Shown here piece after piece: positions 56,575 through 64,000 of a DNA stretch of 64,000 bases. Position 1 is the stretch's first letter; every line of letters starts with the position of its first letter. Both the position numbers and the translations under genes were made by a program. Origin of the DNA: UBA995 sp035477115. GTDB lineage: Bacteria; Bacillota; Sulfobacillia; UBA995. The stretch is taken from the NCBI GenBank assembly GCA_035477115.1, contig DATIKW010000022.1, positions 62,001-126,000 of the forward strand, read 5' to 3'. The notes below the pieces were generated by a model. That model was not told the DNA's origin. It saw nothing but the letters and a program-made list of their open reading frames with translations, and searched no databases.

Positions 56575-59040
56575 GTGCGCAAGAAATTGGTCGCGTTCGG
56601 GCTGGCTGCCTTGTTGTTGGTGGGCATGGCGGCTGCCGGGGCAGCCCAGGCCCCCCGGCGGGGAGGTTGGGTGGACCGGATCCTGATCAGCGAAATACGC
56701 GATAGCGCCGGAGCCATCACCCGGCTTGAGGCCGGGGACATCGATCTGTTCCTGACGTCGATAGGGACTGCCGATCTTTACCGGCGGATAGCGGCATCTC
56801 CGGCCCTCGCTTACGATCGAAGCTTCGGTACCTTCTGGGAGCTTACGTTCAATGTGGCGGGCCCCGTGCTGCCTGACGGGACGCTGAACCCCTTCCACTC
56901 CGACCGCATCCGCGAGGCCATGAACTGGCTCGTGGACCGGGACCACATCGTCCGGGAGGCCCACGGCGGACTGGCGGTGCCCCGTTACTTGCCGATCAAC
57001 ACCGCCTTCCCCGACTACGCCCGCCTGGCGGACGTGGCCCGGCGGCTGGAGCGGCGCTACGCCCATAACCCGACCCAGGCGCGTACCGTGGTGACCGAAG
57101 AGATGCGCCGGCTCGGCGCCGAACTCGTCGGCGGACGCTGGCAGTTTCAGGGCAAGCCGGTACGGCTAATCGTCTTGATCCGGACCGAGGACGAGCGGCG
57201 CCAGATCGGCGACTATTTCGCGGGCCTGCTGGAAGGCCTCGGCTTCACCGTCGAGCGCCGCTACGGCACGGGCGGCGAGTTGGCTCCCATCTGGCAGGGG
57301 CGGCCGGAAGACGGCCGCTGGCATGCCGTGACCGCCGGCTGGATCGCGACCGTCATCAGCCGCGACCAGGCGGGGAACTTCACCTTCTTCTATACGCCAG
57401 CCTCCACCATGGTGAACCCGCTATGGCAGGCCTACCGGCCTAGCCCCGAGTTTGCCGCCTTGGCCGACCGCCTGTCCCGCCGGGACTTCGCCACCCTGGA
57501 AGAACGGACGCAGCTGTTCGGCCAAGCCCTCGATCACGCCCTGCGCATGTCGCCGCGGATCTGGCTGACCGAACGCGCGCCGGTCACTGCCCGCCGGCGG
57601 GAGGTGCGGGTAGCGTCCGACCTGGCCGGCGGCGTCGCGGGAGCGTTCCTGTGGGCCCATGCCCTGCGGCTCGGCGATCAGGTGGGCGGCACCGCCCGCC
57701 TGGCCTCCTCGCAGGTGCTGGTCCAGCCCTGGAACCCGGTAGCCGGCAGTAACTGGATCTTCGACATGACCCCCATCCGCGCCACTGCCGACTGGCCCAC
57801 GGTCTGGGATCCCCATACCGGACTACAGTGGCCGCAGCGGCTGGAGCGGGCGGAAGTGACCCACAAGCGCGGGCTGCCGGTCGGTCGCACGCACGACTGG
57901 GTAAGCCTGGACTTCGCCGATGAGATCCGTGTGCCGGCCGATGCCTGGATCGACTGGGATCCGGCGGCGCAGCGCTTCATCACCGTGGGCACCAAGCATC
58001 CCGCCGGCCTCACCGCCAACACCCGGGTAGTCTTACGCTACCCGCGGGAGCTGTTCCAGACCACGTGGCATGACGGCAGCCGTTTCTCGGTAGCCGACGT
58101 GGTGCTGCCGCTGATTCTGACCTTCGATCGCGCCAACCCGGCCAGCGCCATCCACGATCCGGGGGCGATACCCGCCTTCCGCACCTTCCAAGGGCACTTC
58201 CGGGGGGCGCGCATCGTCTCCCGCGACCCGCTGGTGATCGAGTGGTACACCGACCAGTGGTTCCTGGATGCTGAATGGATGGCAACCGCCGCCGCCGATG
58301 CGATGTGGCCGTATTACGTCCAGGGCCCCGGACCGTGGCACACCGTGGCCATGGGCATCCGGGCCGAGACCGAGCGGCGGCTGGCTTTCTCATTCGCGCG
58401 GGCGACCGCCCTCCGGATCGAGTGGATGAACATGATCGCCGGGCCGAGCCTGAATGTGTTCCGTCGTTCGCTGCCCATCCTGGCCCGGGAGTTCTGGGTG
58501 CCCTTCGAACCCACCTTACGCGAGTTCATCCCCCACGCGGATGCGACCCGTCGCTGGCACAACCTCGTCAACTGGTTCGCCGAGAAGGGCCACTTCTGGG
58601 TAGGCAACGGTCCCTTCTACCTGGAGCGCGCCTTCCCGGTGGAGAAAGTGGTGCAACTGGACCGCTTTGAGCAGTTCATCGACCCCGCCGGCAAGTGGGA
58701 CCGCTTCGGGGTCCCCGCGCTGGCGTCGGCGACGGTGACCGGCCCGGCCCGGGTCCGGCCCGGCGCGGCTGCCAGCTTCGACGTGCGGGTGACGACGCAA
58801 GGGCGGCCTTACCCGGTGCGCGACATCGAGAGTCTGAAGTTCTTGCTGTTCGACGCCCGGGGTGAGGTGGCCCTGACCGGCCCCGCGACGGCGGTTCGGG
58901 ACGGCCAGTGGCGGATCAGCCTCACCGCTGCCCAGACCGCACGCTTGCCCGTCGGCACAGCCCGAGTGGAAGCGGTAGTGGTTTCGCGGCTGGTCAGCAT
59001 CCCCGCCTTCGCCTCCTTGGACGTTGTCATCCGTCGCTAG
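56575..59040 (+). CDS. Peptide-type ABC transporter solute-binding protein, unusually long
   Basis: This 821-residue secreted protein has a Sec signal peptide (MRKKLVAFGLAALLLVGMAAAGAAQA) with no lipobox Cys. An SBP family 5 (DppA/OppA-like) body follows (FWELTFNVAGPVLPDGTLNPFHSDRIREAMNWLVDRDHI). The C-terminal stretch of about 100 residues (ATVTGPARVRPGAAASFDVRV) reads as an Ig-like beta-sandwich. Ordinary family members have 500-600 residues. GTG at 56575 follows GGAGG. It heads a five-gene transporter operon and likely binds peptides or a lysine-related compound, the latter inferred from the neighbouring cluster. Confidence 0.85.
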   Translation: MRKKLVAFGLAALLLVGMAAAGAAQAPRRGGWVDRILISEIRDSAGAITRLEAGDIDLFLTSIGTADLYRRIAASPALAYDRSFGTFWELTFNVAGPVLPDGTLNPFHSDRIREAMNWLVDRDHIVREAHGGLAVPRYLPINTAFPDYARLADVARRLERRYAHNPTQARTVVTEEMRRLGAELVGGRWQFQGKPVRLIVLIRTEDERRQIGDYFAGLLEGLGFTVERRYGTGGELAPIWQGRPEDGRWHAVTAGWIATVISRDQAGNFTFFYTPASTMVNPLWQAYRPSPEFAALADRLSRRDFATLEERTQLFGQALDHALRMSPRIWLTERAPVTARRREVRVASDLAGGVAGAFLWAHALRLGDQVGGTARLASSQVLVQPWNPVAGSNWIFDMTPIRATADWPTVWDPHTGLQWPQRLERAEVTHKRGLPVGRTHDWVSLDFADEIRVPADAWIDWDPAAQRFITVGTKHPAGLTANTRVVLRYPRELFQTTWHDGSRFSVADVVLPLILTFDRANPASAIHDPGAIPAFRTFQGHFRGARIVSRDPLVIEWYTDQWFLDAEWMATAAADAMWPYYVQGPGPWHTVAMGIRAETERRLAFSFARATALRIEWMNMIAGPSLNVFRRSLPILAREFWVPFEPTLREFIPHADATRRWHNLVNWFAEKGHFWVGNGPFYLERAFPVEKVVQLDRFEQFIDPAGKWDRFGVPALASATVTGPARVRPGAAASFDVRVTTQGRPYPVRDIESLKFLLFDARGEVALTGPATAVRDGQWRISLTAAQTARLPVGTARVEAVVVSRLVSIPAFASLDVVIRR

Positions 59041-59054
59041 ACCCCGGAAGACCA

Positions 59055-59083
59055 GGGGCGCGGGGTCAAACACCCCGCGCCCC
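59055..59083. terminator. GC-rich hairpin between binding-protein and permease genes
   Basis: A perfect 12-bp stem GGGGCGCGGGGT / ACCCCGCGCCCC with loop CAAAC lies 15 bases after the binding-protein stop codon. There is no T-run. It may partly terminate transcription or protect the upstream mRNA end, giving more binding protein than permease. Confidence 0.55.
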
Positions 59084-59135
59084 ATCCCTCCGGGGATGAC
59101 CCTCCCGAATGCTGGGGAGTAAGGAGGAACAACTC

Positions 59136-60257
59136 ATAGCAACGGTGCCGCTCGCCTCAACGGCCGGTGCCCGGGGAGCCGGGGATACTGTCCTCCGGCT
59201 CGCGCGTTTCGCCTCAATACGACTGGTCACGCTCCTGATCACCGTGGTGGTCGGCGTGTATCTGACCATCCTCATCGCCAACATGGGGGGGTACGTCGAC
59301 GAGATCCGCCGGGCCCAGATCCGGGAAGCGGTCGGCATTGCCCTGGGTGCGGACGAGGACTTCGCGCTCCTCCCCGAAGCCGAGCGCCGGCGCATCCACG
59401 ACGAAATGGTGGCGGTGGAGGAGGTGCGCCTGGGTCTTGACCAGCCTTTCCCCGTGCGAAGCTTCATTTACCTGCGCAATGCGCTGACGCTGGACTTCGG
59501 CATGTCCGACCAACTGCTGAGCGACAGCATGTCGCGGGTGGTCCGCCTGATCATCCTGGAGCGCTTGCCGCCGACCCTTGCCTTGTTCGCCACCGCCCAG
59601 TTGATCCTGTTCTTCGGGTCGGTGTTCACCGCCCTTTACCTGTCCCAGCGGTATGGCAGCCTGCTCGACCGGGCGATGGTGGCGCTGGCGCCGACCTCCG
59701 CAGCCCCCGGCTGGTTCTACGGGATCTTCCTGATCGTGATCTTCGCCGCCATCCTGCGCGTCCTGCCCTTCGGCGGCATGGTGGCCATCCCTCCGCCTGC
59801 GGATCGCTGGGCCTATGCCCTGAGCGTGCTGCGGCACTTGATCCTCCCGGTGACGGCCATCGTCAGCAGCGCCATCTTCCAGGCGATATACTACTGGCGG
59901 ACCTTCTTCCTGATTCACTCGCGGGAGGATTATGTGGAGATGGCCCGCGCCAAGGGCCTTTCCTCGGCCGCGATCGAACGCCGCTACATCCTGCGGCCTA
60001 CCTTGCCGGCCATCGTCACCAGCTTCGCCCTCACCCTGATCGCGCTCTGGATGGGGGCCATCGTGCTGGAGACGGTATTCATGTGGCCGGGTCTGGGACG
60101 GCTGATCTTCCAGGCCATCGGGATGTTCGACACCCCCGTACTGGTGGGAGCGGTGGTCATTTACGCCTACTTGCTGGCCGTGACCGTGTTCGTCCTGGAT
60201 CTGGTGTACGCCATGCTCGATCCCCGGGTGCTGGTCGAAGGGAGGAAGGCGGGATGA
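59136..60257 (+). CDS. DppB-like peptide ABC transporter permease
   Basis: This protein of about 373 residues has the DppB plan: an N-terminal helix, an extracytoplasmic insertion beginning ANMGGYVDEIRRAQIREAV, five further membrane segments and the EAA-like loop EDYVEMARAKGLSSAAIERRYIL. It is a close paralogue of the orphan permease at 36.6 kb. The start is unusual: AAGGAGG lies 8 bases before an ATA codon at 59136, exactly where the paralogue has ATG. ATG at 59109 and GTG at 59145 are alternatives, but neither has proper ribosome-site spacing. The stop overlaps the next gene (ATGA). Confidence 0.88.
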   Translation: MATVPLASTAGARGAGDTVLRLARFASIRLVTLLITVVVGVYLTILIANMGGYVDEIRRAQIREAVGIALGADEDFALLPEAERRRIHDEMVAVEEVRLGLDQPFPVRSFIYLRNALTLDFGMSDQLLSDSMSRVVRLIILERLPPTLALFATAQLILFFGSVFTALYLSQRYGSLLDRAMVALAPTSAAPGWFYGIFLIVIFAAILRVLPFGGMVAIPPPADRWAYALSVLRHLILPVTAIVSSAIFQAIYYWRTFFLIHSREDYVEMARAKGLSSAAIERRYILRPTLPAIVTSFALTLIALWMGAIVLETVFMWPGLGRLIFQAIGMFDTPVLVGAVVIYAYLLAVTVFVLDLVYAMLDPRVLVEGRKAG

Positions 60258-61597
60258 GCAACCTCCGAGCGCGACTCGCGGAACTACGCCGCTATCCCTC
60301 GGCCATCATCGGTATGGGCATGATCGGTCTGCTGGTACTGGTGGCTATAGCGGGCGTGGTCTTTATCCCCTATCAGAGAGCAGTGGACCTCTGGAAAGGG
60401 GACGAGGGGGTCTGGGAGGCGAGCCCTCGCCTGGCCCGGCCGGCCTGGTTCAACTGGTTCTCGCGGGAGCAGGCGCCGCGGACGCTGGTGCTGGACAGCG
60501 CGGCCGATCCCGACACCAAACAGCGGGTGGAGTACGAGGACGGCGAAGCCGATGTCACCATCACCCTGGCCTTCGATTTCCCTTACGACCGGTTCCCCAG
60601 CGAAGTCGCCCTTTTCTTGAGGGGCAAGTATGAGGAGACCCAGCCCTTTGCGGGCTTTATCTGGCGGATGCCGGACGGCCGGGAGTTCTACTTGCCGGCA
60701 CGGGCTGTGGGGGAGCGCGATGTCTTCCACATTTCGCTGGACGACGAGGTTCGCTGGCAGCTTGGCGGGATGGCCCCGGAAATCGGCCTGTTCGCCGAGG
60801 AGGGTTCCGATCCTCCCCGGGTGCTGAAGGGCCGCTACGAACTGGTGGTAGAGGGTCTGACCTTCGAGGCGGCCTCCGACCTCGATGCCCGGCTGGTGGT
60901 ATACGGGCGCGTGCACGGGTTGGCCGGCACCGACCACCTGCGCCGGGACATCACCGTGGCGCTATTGTGGGGGACGCCGGTCGCCCTGGTCTTCGGCCTG
61001 GTGGCCGCGGTGGGTTCCACCATGGCCAGCATGACTATCGCTGCCCTCGCCGCCTGGTATGGCCGATCGCTTGATGCCCTGGTCCAGCGGACCACAGAGG
61101 TCTCCATGATCCTGCCCATGCTACCGATATTGATCATGGTTGGTACCCTGTACACCCGCAGCCTCTGGGTGATCCTGGGTCTGGTGATCCTGCTCAGCAT
61201 CTTCGGCGCCGCCCAGAAAGTCTACCGGGCGATGTTCCTGCAAATCAAGGAAGCGCCGTATATCGAGGCCGCCCGGGCCTATGGTGCCAGCAACCCCCGC
61301 CTGGTTTTCCTCTACCTGATCCCGAGGGTGATACCCGTGCTGGTGCCCCAGTTCGTCAGCCTGATCCCCGCTTACGTGTTCCTGGAGGCCACCCTTTCTT
61401 TCCTCGGCCTGGGCGATCCGCTGATCCCCACCTGGGGGAAGGTGATCGAGGATGCCTTCCGCAACGGAGCCCTGTACATGGGCCACTACTACTGGGTGAT
61501 GGCCCCTTCGGTGCTGCTCATCTTCACCGGGCTGGGCTTCGCCATGTTGGGGTTCGCTCTTGACCGGATCTTCAACCCAAGGCTGAGGGAGCAGTGA
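60254..61597 (+). CDS. DppC-like peptide ABC transporter permease with large extracytoplasmic insertion
   Basis: This 447-residue permease has a first membrane helix (IIGMGMIGLLVLVAIAGVVFI) followed by about 210 mainly polar residues before the next helix (LLWGTPVALVFGLVAAVG). The usual domain follows, with the EAA-like loop IKEAPYIEAARAYGASNPRLVFLYLIPRV and FLEATLSFLGLGDPLIPTWG. Ordinary DppC proteins are about 300 residues, so the insertion is the odd feature. It may help contact the enlarged binding protein. It overlaps both neighbours by 4 bases or fewer. Confidence 0.88.
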   Translation: MSNLRARLAELRRYPSAIIGMGMIGLLVLVAIAGVVFIPYQRAVDLWKGDEGVWEASPRLARPAWFNWFSREQAPRTLVLDSAADPDTKQRVEYEDGEADVTITLAFDFPYDRFPSEVALFLRGKYEETQPFAGFIWRMPDGREFYLPARAVGERDVFHISLDDEVRWQLGGMAPEIGLFAEEGSDPPRVLKGRYELVVEGLTFEAASDLDARLVVYGRVHGLAGTDHLRRDITVALLWGTPVALVFGLVAAVGSTMASMTIAALAAWYGRSLDALVQRTTEVSMILPMLPILIMVGTLYTRSLWVILGLVILLSIFGAAQKVYRAMFLQIKEAPYIEAARAYGASNPRLVFLYLIPRVIPVLVPQFVSLIPAYVFLEATLSFLGLGDPLIPTWGKVIEDAFRNGALYMGHYYWVMAPSVLLIFTGLGFAMLGFALDRIFNPRLREQ

Positions 61598-62556
61598 TGG
61601 AACAACTACTACGAGTCGAGGACTTGTGTTTGTATTTCCAGACCATCAGGGGTCGAGTGCAGGCGGTCGACGGGGTCAGCCTGGAGTTGCCGCGCGGGGT
61701 GAGTCTGGCCGTGATCGGCGAGTCCGGGTGCGGGAAGACCTCGCTGGCCCGGGCCATCTTGCGGCTGCTCCCGCGGAATGTCAACACTTATGCCGGCCGA
61801 GTATACCTTCACGGCACCGATGTGATGCAGTTCGACAACGAGCGCTTCCGCCGTGAGGTGCGCTGGTTGCGGGCGGCCATGGTGCCGCAGGCTTCCATGA
61901 ACGCCTTGAACCCGGTGATCCGGGTCGGCGACCAGGTCGCCGAGCCGCTCCTGTTGCACCGACGGGCCCACGACAGACGGGAGGCCTTGGAACGGGCGAG
62001 GGAGGCATTTTGCCTGGTGGGGGTGCCGGTGGATTTCCTGCACCGCTATCCCTTCGAGCTGTCGGGAGGCATGCGCCAGCGGGTAGCCATCGCCATGGCC
62101 CTGGTGACCCGCCCGGATCTCGTCATCCTGGATGAGCCGACCAGCGCCCTCGACGTCCTGACCCAGGCTAACTTGATGAATGTGCTCAAAGGCATCAAGC
62201 GCGATGCGGGCATCACCTTCATCCTCATCACCCACGACATCGCCACTTCCAGCGAACTCGCCGACCGGGTGGCGGTGATGTACGCCGGTCAACTGGTGGA
62301 GATCGCTGACGCCGGCGACTTCTACCTGAATCCGACCCATCCTTACTCGCGCAAACTCATGGCGAGCGTGCCCACGCTGCGCCAGGAGAAGCGGCTGGAG
62401 TTCATCCCCGGCCGGCCACCCAGCCTCGTCGATCCCCCGACCGGTTGCCGCTTCAAGGATCGTTGCCCGTCGCGCTTCGAGCGCTGCGAGGAAATGCCGC
62501 CGCTCCGGGAGACCGGCAAGGAACGGCGGCTGGTGAGGTGCTGGCTCTATGGGTGA
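61597..62556 (+). CDS. Peptide ABC transporter ATP-binding protein, DppD-like
   Basis: This protein of about 320 residues has Walker A GESGCGKTS near residue 40, signature LSGGMRQRVAIAMAL, Walker B LVILDEPTSALD and H-loop ILITHDIA. The C-terminal oligopeptide-transporter extension has PPTGCRFKDRCPSRFERCEE, whose cysteines typically hold an Fe-S cluster. GTG at 61594 is an alternative start one codon upstream. It forms the ATPase heterodimer with the next gene product. Confidence 0.93.
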   Translation: MEQLLRVEDLCLYFQTIRGRVQAVDGVSLELPRGVSLAVIGESGCGKTSLARAILRLLPRNVNTYAGRVYLHGTDVMQFDNERFRREVRWLRAAMVPQASMNALNPVIRVGDQVAEPLLLHRRAHDRREALERAREAFCLVGVPVDFLHRYPFELSGGMRQRVAIAMALVTRPDLVILDEPTSALDVLTQANLMNVLKGIKRDAGITFILITHDIATSSELADRVAVMYAGQLVEIADAGDFYLNPTHPYSRKLMASVPTLRQEKRLEFIPGRPPSLVDPPTGCRFKDRCPSRFERCEEMPPLRETGKERRLVRCWLYG

Positions 62557-63541
62557 AGCGGCTGACGGAGATATCCTGCTGTCCCTGCAGGATCTGCATA
62601 CGTGGTTTGAGTTGAGGCGCTGGGGAATATTCCGGGTTGGCTGGGTCCAGGCGGTGGATGGGGTGGACTTCCAGCTGGGACGGGGCGAGGCGGTGGCCGT
62701 AGTCGGCGAGAGTGGCTGCGGTAAGACCACCCTGGCCCGGACCATCCTGGGGCTTCACCCGCCGACCCGGGGGGAAATCCGCTTTGACGGCCGCGTCCTG
62801 AAGGGTGCCGCCACCCTCCGCTGGTACCGCCCGCATGTGGGTTTCGTCCAGCAGGATCCCTATGGGGCCACCGCTCCTTTCCTGTCCGTGAAGCGCATCC
62901 TGGAGGAACCGCTCCTGGTTCAGGGAGTCCGCGACCCCGCCGATCGGCTCCATCGCATCCGCACCGCGATGGAGCGGGTCAAGCTCACGCCGGTCGACGA
63001 CTTCCTGAACAAGTTCCCGCACATGCTCAGCGGCGGGCAGCAGCAGCGCGTGGTCATCGCCCGGGCCAAGATCCTGGAGCCGCGCTTGATCGTGGCCGAC
63101 GAACCGGTGTCGATGCTGGATGCCTCGGTGCGGGTGGAGATCCTGGAACTCCTCCGGGAGTTGCAGCAAACATCCAATCTGAGCCTCATCTACATCACCC
63201 ACGACCTCTCCACCGTGCGTTTCTTCACCGAGCGCATTCTCGTGATGTACGGGGGCAAGGTCGTCGAGGAAGCCCCCGTGAAGTCGCTGCTCGAGGAACC
63301 GCTGCACCCTTACACGCGCGCGCTGCTGGCCGGGATATCCGATCCCGATCCGGCCAACGCGCACGTGATGCGGGAAGTGCCGCCGGGCGAGCCGCCCAGC
63401 CTCATGAACCCGCCGTCCGGGTGCCGTTTCCATCCCCGTTGTCCGTCGATCATCCGCAAGCTGTGCGACTGCCAGGTGCCACCGGCCTTCATGCCCAAGC
63501 CGCGGCACCGGGCGGCCTGCTGGCTGCACCGGGGTGGGTAA
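62549..63541 (+). CDS. Peptide ABC transporter ATP-binding protein, DppF-like
   Basis: This 330-residue protein has Walker A GESGCGKTT near residue 56, signature LSGGQQQRVVIARA, Walker B LIVADEPVSMLD and H-loop YITHDLS. The C-terminal PPSGCRFHPRCPSIIRKLCD contains the clustered cysteines typical of the subfamily. It overlaps the preceding gene by 8 bases and the following small gene by 8 bases, continuing the operon. Confidence 0.93.
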   Translation: MGEAADGDILLSLQDLHTWFELRRWGIFRVGWVQAVDGVDFQLGRGEAVAVVGESGCGKTTLARTILGLHPPTRGEIRFDGRVLKGAATLRWYRPHVGFVQQDPYGATAPFLSVKRILEEPLLVQGVRDPADRLHRIRTAMERVKLTPVDDFLNKFPHMLSGGQQQRVVIARAKILEPRLIVADEPVSMLDASVRVEILELLRELQQTSNLSLIYITHDLSTVRFFTERILVMYGGKVVEEAPVKSLLEEPLHPYTRALLAGISDPDPANAHVMREVPPGEPPSLMNPPSGCRFHPRCPSIIRKLCDCQVPPAFMPKPRHRAACWLHRGG

Positions 63542-63773
63542 CCGTAGCCCGCGGTCGCTGATCGTGGGAGGGGCGCTGCTCGTGCTGGTCGGGTGGGCGG
63601 TGCCCTTCCTGATGGTGATCCGGGTGATCCCGGCCGGATTCATCCTGAGCATTGCCAGCTACGCCGCCCTGCTGGCGGGGATGATGATGGGACTCATCGG
63701 TTCCCTGATGTACGTGCAAAGGCGGCGCGCTGCGAAGGGGGAAACGGCCGACCAGGATGAGTCGGGCAGTTAG
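63534..63773 (+). CDS. Small two-TM membrane protein at the end of the transporter operon
   Basis: This 79-residue protein has two hydrophobic helices (LIVGGALLVLVGWAVPFLMVIRVIP and ILSIASYAALLAGMMMGLIGSLMYV) and a short charged tail. I do not recognise a family. It starts with GTG inside the end of the DppF-like gene and shares its operon. A role as an accessory transporter subunit is possible but unproven. Its stop overlaps the end of a convergent gene by 4 bases. Confidence 0.6.
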   Translation: MGNRSPRSLIVGGALLVLVGWAVPFLMVIRVIPAGFILSIASYAALLAGMMMGLIGSLMYVQRRRAAKGETADQDESGS

Positions 63774-64000
63774 CGAAAGAAGATGAAGCTGATCGCGCCG
63801 CCGCCGAGGGCCATGAGCTGACCCCAGATCAGCAGGCGCCGGAAGAGCCTGGTCCGGTCCTCGGTGGCGGGCGCGGCGGCGAGGCACAGGGCCCCCAACA
63901 GCGAAAGCGGGCTCGCGTCCACCAGGTGCGCGGAGACGGTGATGGTGTAGACGAGGTTCTTCTGGAGTTCGAGCGCTGCAGCGCCGACTACCCCCAGTTC
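63770..64000 (-). CDS. C-terminal part of an unidentified membrane protein
   Basis: A minus-strand frame runs open from the window edge to a TAA at 63770-63772 and has no start codon inside the window. The 76 visible residues begin ELGVVGAAALELQKNLVYT, include the hydrophobic ASPLSLLGALCLAAA, and end with LLIWGQLMALGGGAISFIFF before a final Arg. The hydrophobic segments and positively charged RTRLFRR loop suggest a polytopic membrane protein. It converges on and slightly overlaps the transporter operon. The family cannot be assigned from this fragment. Confidence 0.5.
   Translation of the reverse strand, partial: ELGVVGAAALELQKNLVYTITVSAHLVDASPLSLLGALCLAAAPATEDRTRLFRRLLIWGQLMALGGGAISFIFFR

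Noticed and set aside
1..64000. tRNA or rRNA genes
   Set aside because: No cloverleaf with a GGTTC-A arm in proper context and no rRNA core sequence was recognised; the GGGTTC strings found belong to the palindromic repeats.

Overview
The window comes from a GC-rich anaerobic bacterium, most likely a member of the Bacillota. The evidence is a trimeric bifurcating [FeFe] hydrogenase preceded by a Rex regulator, a coenzyme-B12-dependent lysine fermentation cluster, PucR and GntR regulators, a YwlG/DUF436 protein, a BmrCD-like heterodimeric exporter, strong GGAGG ribosome binding sites and frequent GTG/TTG starts. The GC content, serpin and gene repertoire fit Limnochordia- or Symbiobacteria-like lineages, but this placement is an inference. 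No rRNA, tRNA, CRISPR array, phage or transposase gene was seen.

Layout. 1-2.3 kb: the end of a MacB-type permease and an ABC-2 transporter pair. 2.5-3.4 kb: an MntA/HepT toxin-antitoxin pair. 3.4-6.4 kb: a tetR-emrA-emrB operon whose emrB is broken. 6.7-10.1 kb: thiM, an MFS transporter and a threonine dehydratase-like enzyme. 10.1-17.6 kb: a GntR regulator convergent with a five-gene operon (GlpA-like FAD enzyme, second FAD enzyme, DUF1667 protein, FGGY kinase, alkyl-DHAP-synthase-like FAD oxidase), with a clear promoter and palindromic operator. 17.6-21.3 kb: a heterodimeric ABC exporter. 21.3-22.1 kb: an ABC-2 permease remnant. 22.3-28.2 kb: a lipoprotein serpin, an S9 peptidase, a dicarboxylate/amino acid symporter and a K+ channel with a TrkA domain. 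28.3-33.2 kb: two convergent ABC-2 export systems and a LiaF-like protein. 33.5-37.7 kb: an M20 amidohydrolase, a PucR regulator and an orphan DppB-like permease. 37.8-46.0 kb: rex, hydC-hydB-hydA, a sensory [FeFe] hydrogenase-like protein with a PAS domain and a PP2C/SpoIIE-type phosphatase. 46.1-48.8 kb: small accessory genes. 48.9-56.3 kb: kdd, a P-loop protein, a MutS-like ATPase, kamD, kamE, kal and kce. 56.6-63.8 kb: a peptide-type ABC transporter of unusual domain layout.

The parts fit an amino-acid-fermenting lifestyle. Peptides or amino acids are imported, beta-lysine is rearranged and cleaved by the Kam/Kdd/Kce/Kal enzymes, and surplus NADH and ferredoxin electrons leave as H2 through HydABC under Rex and H2-sensing control. 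A family of intergenic palindromes (arms TAGGGGCGGGTTC / GAACCCGCCCCTA) recurs at eight places. Two genes are visibly decaying through in-frame stops or frameshifts. All functional statements rest on motifs read by eye; no database search was run.
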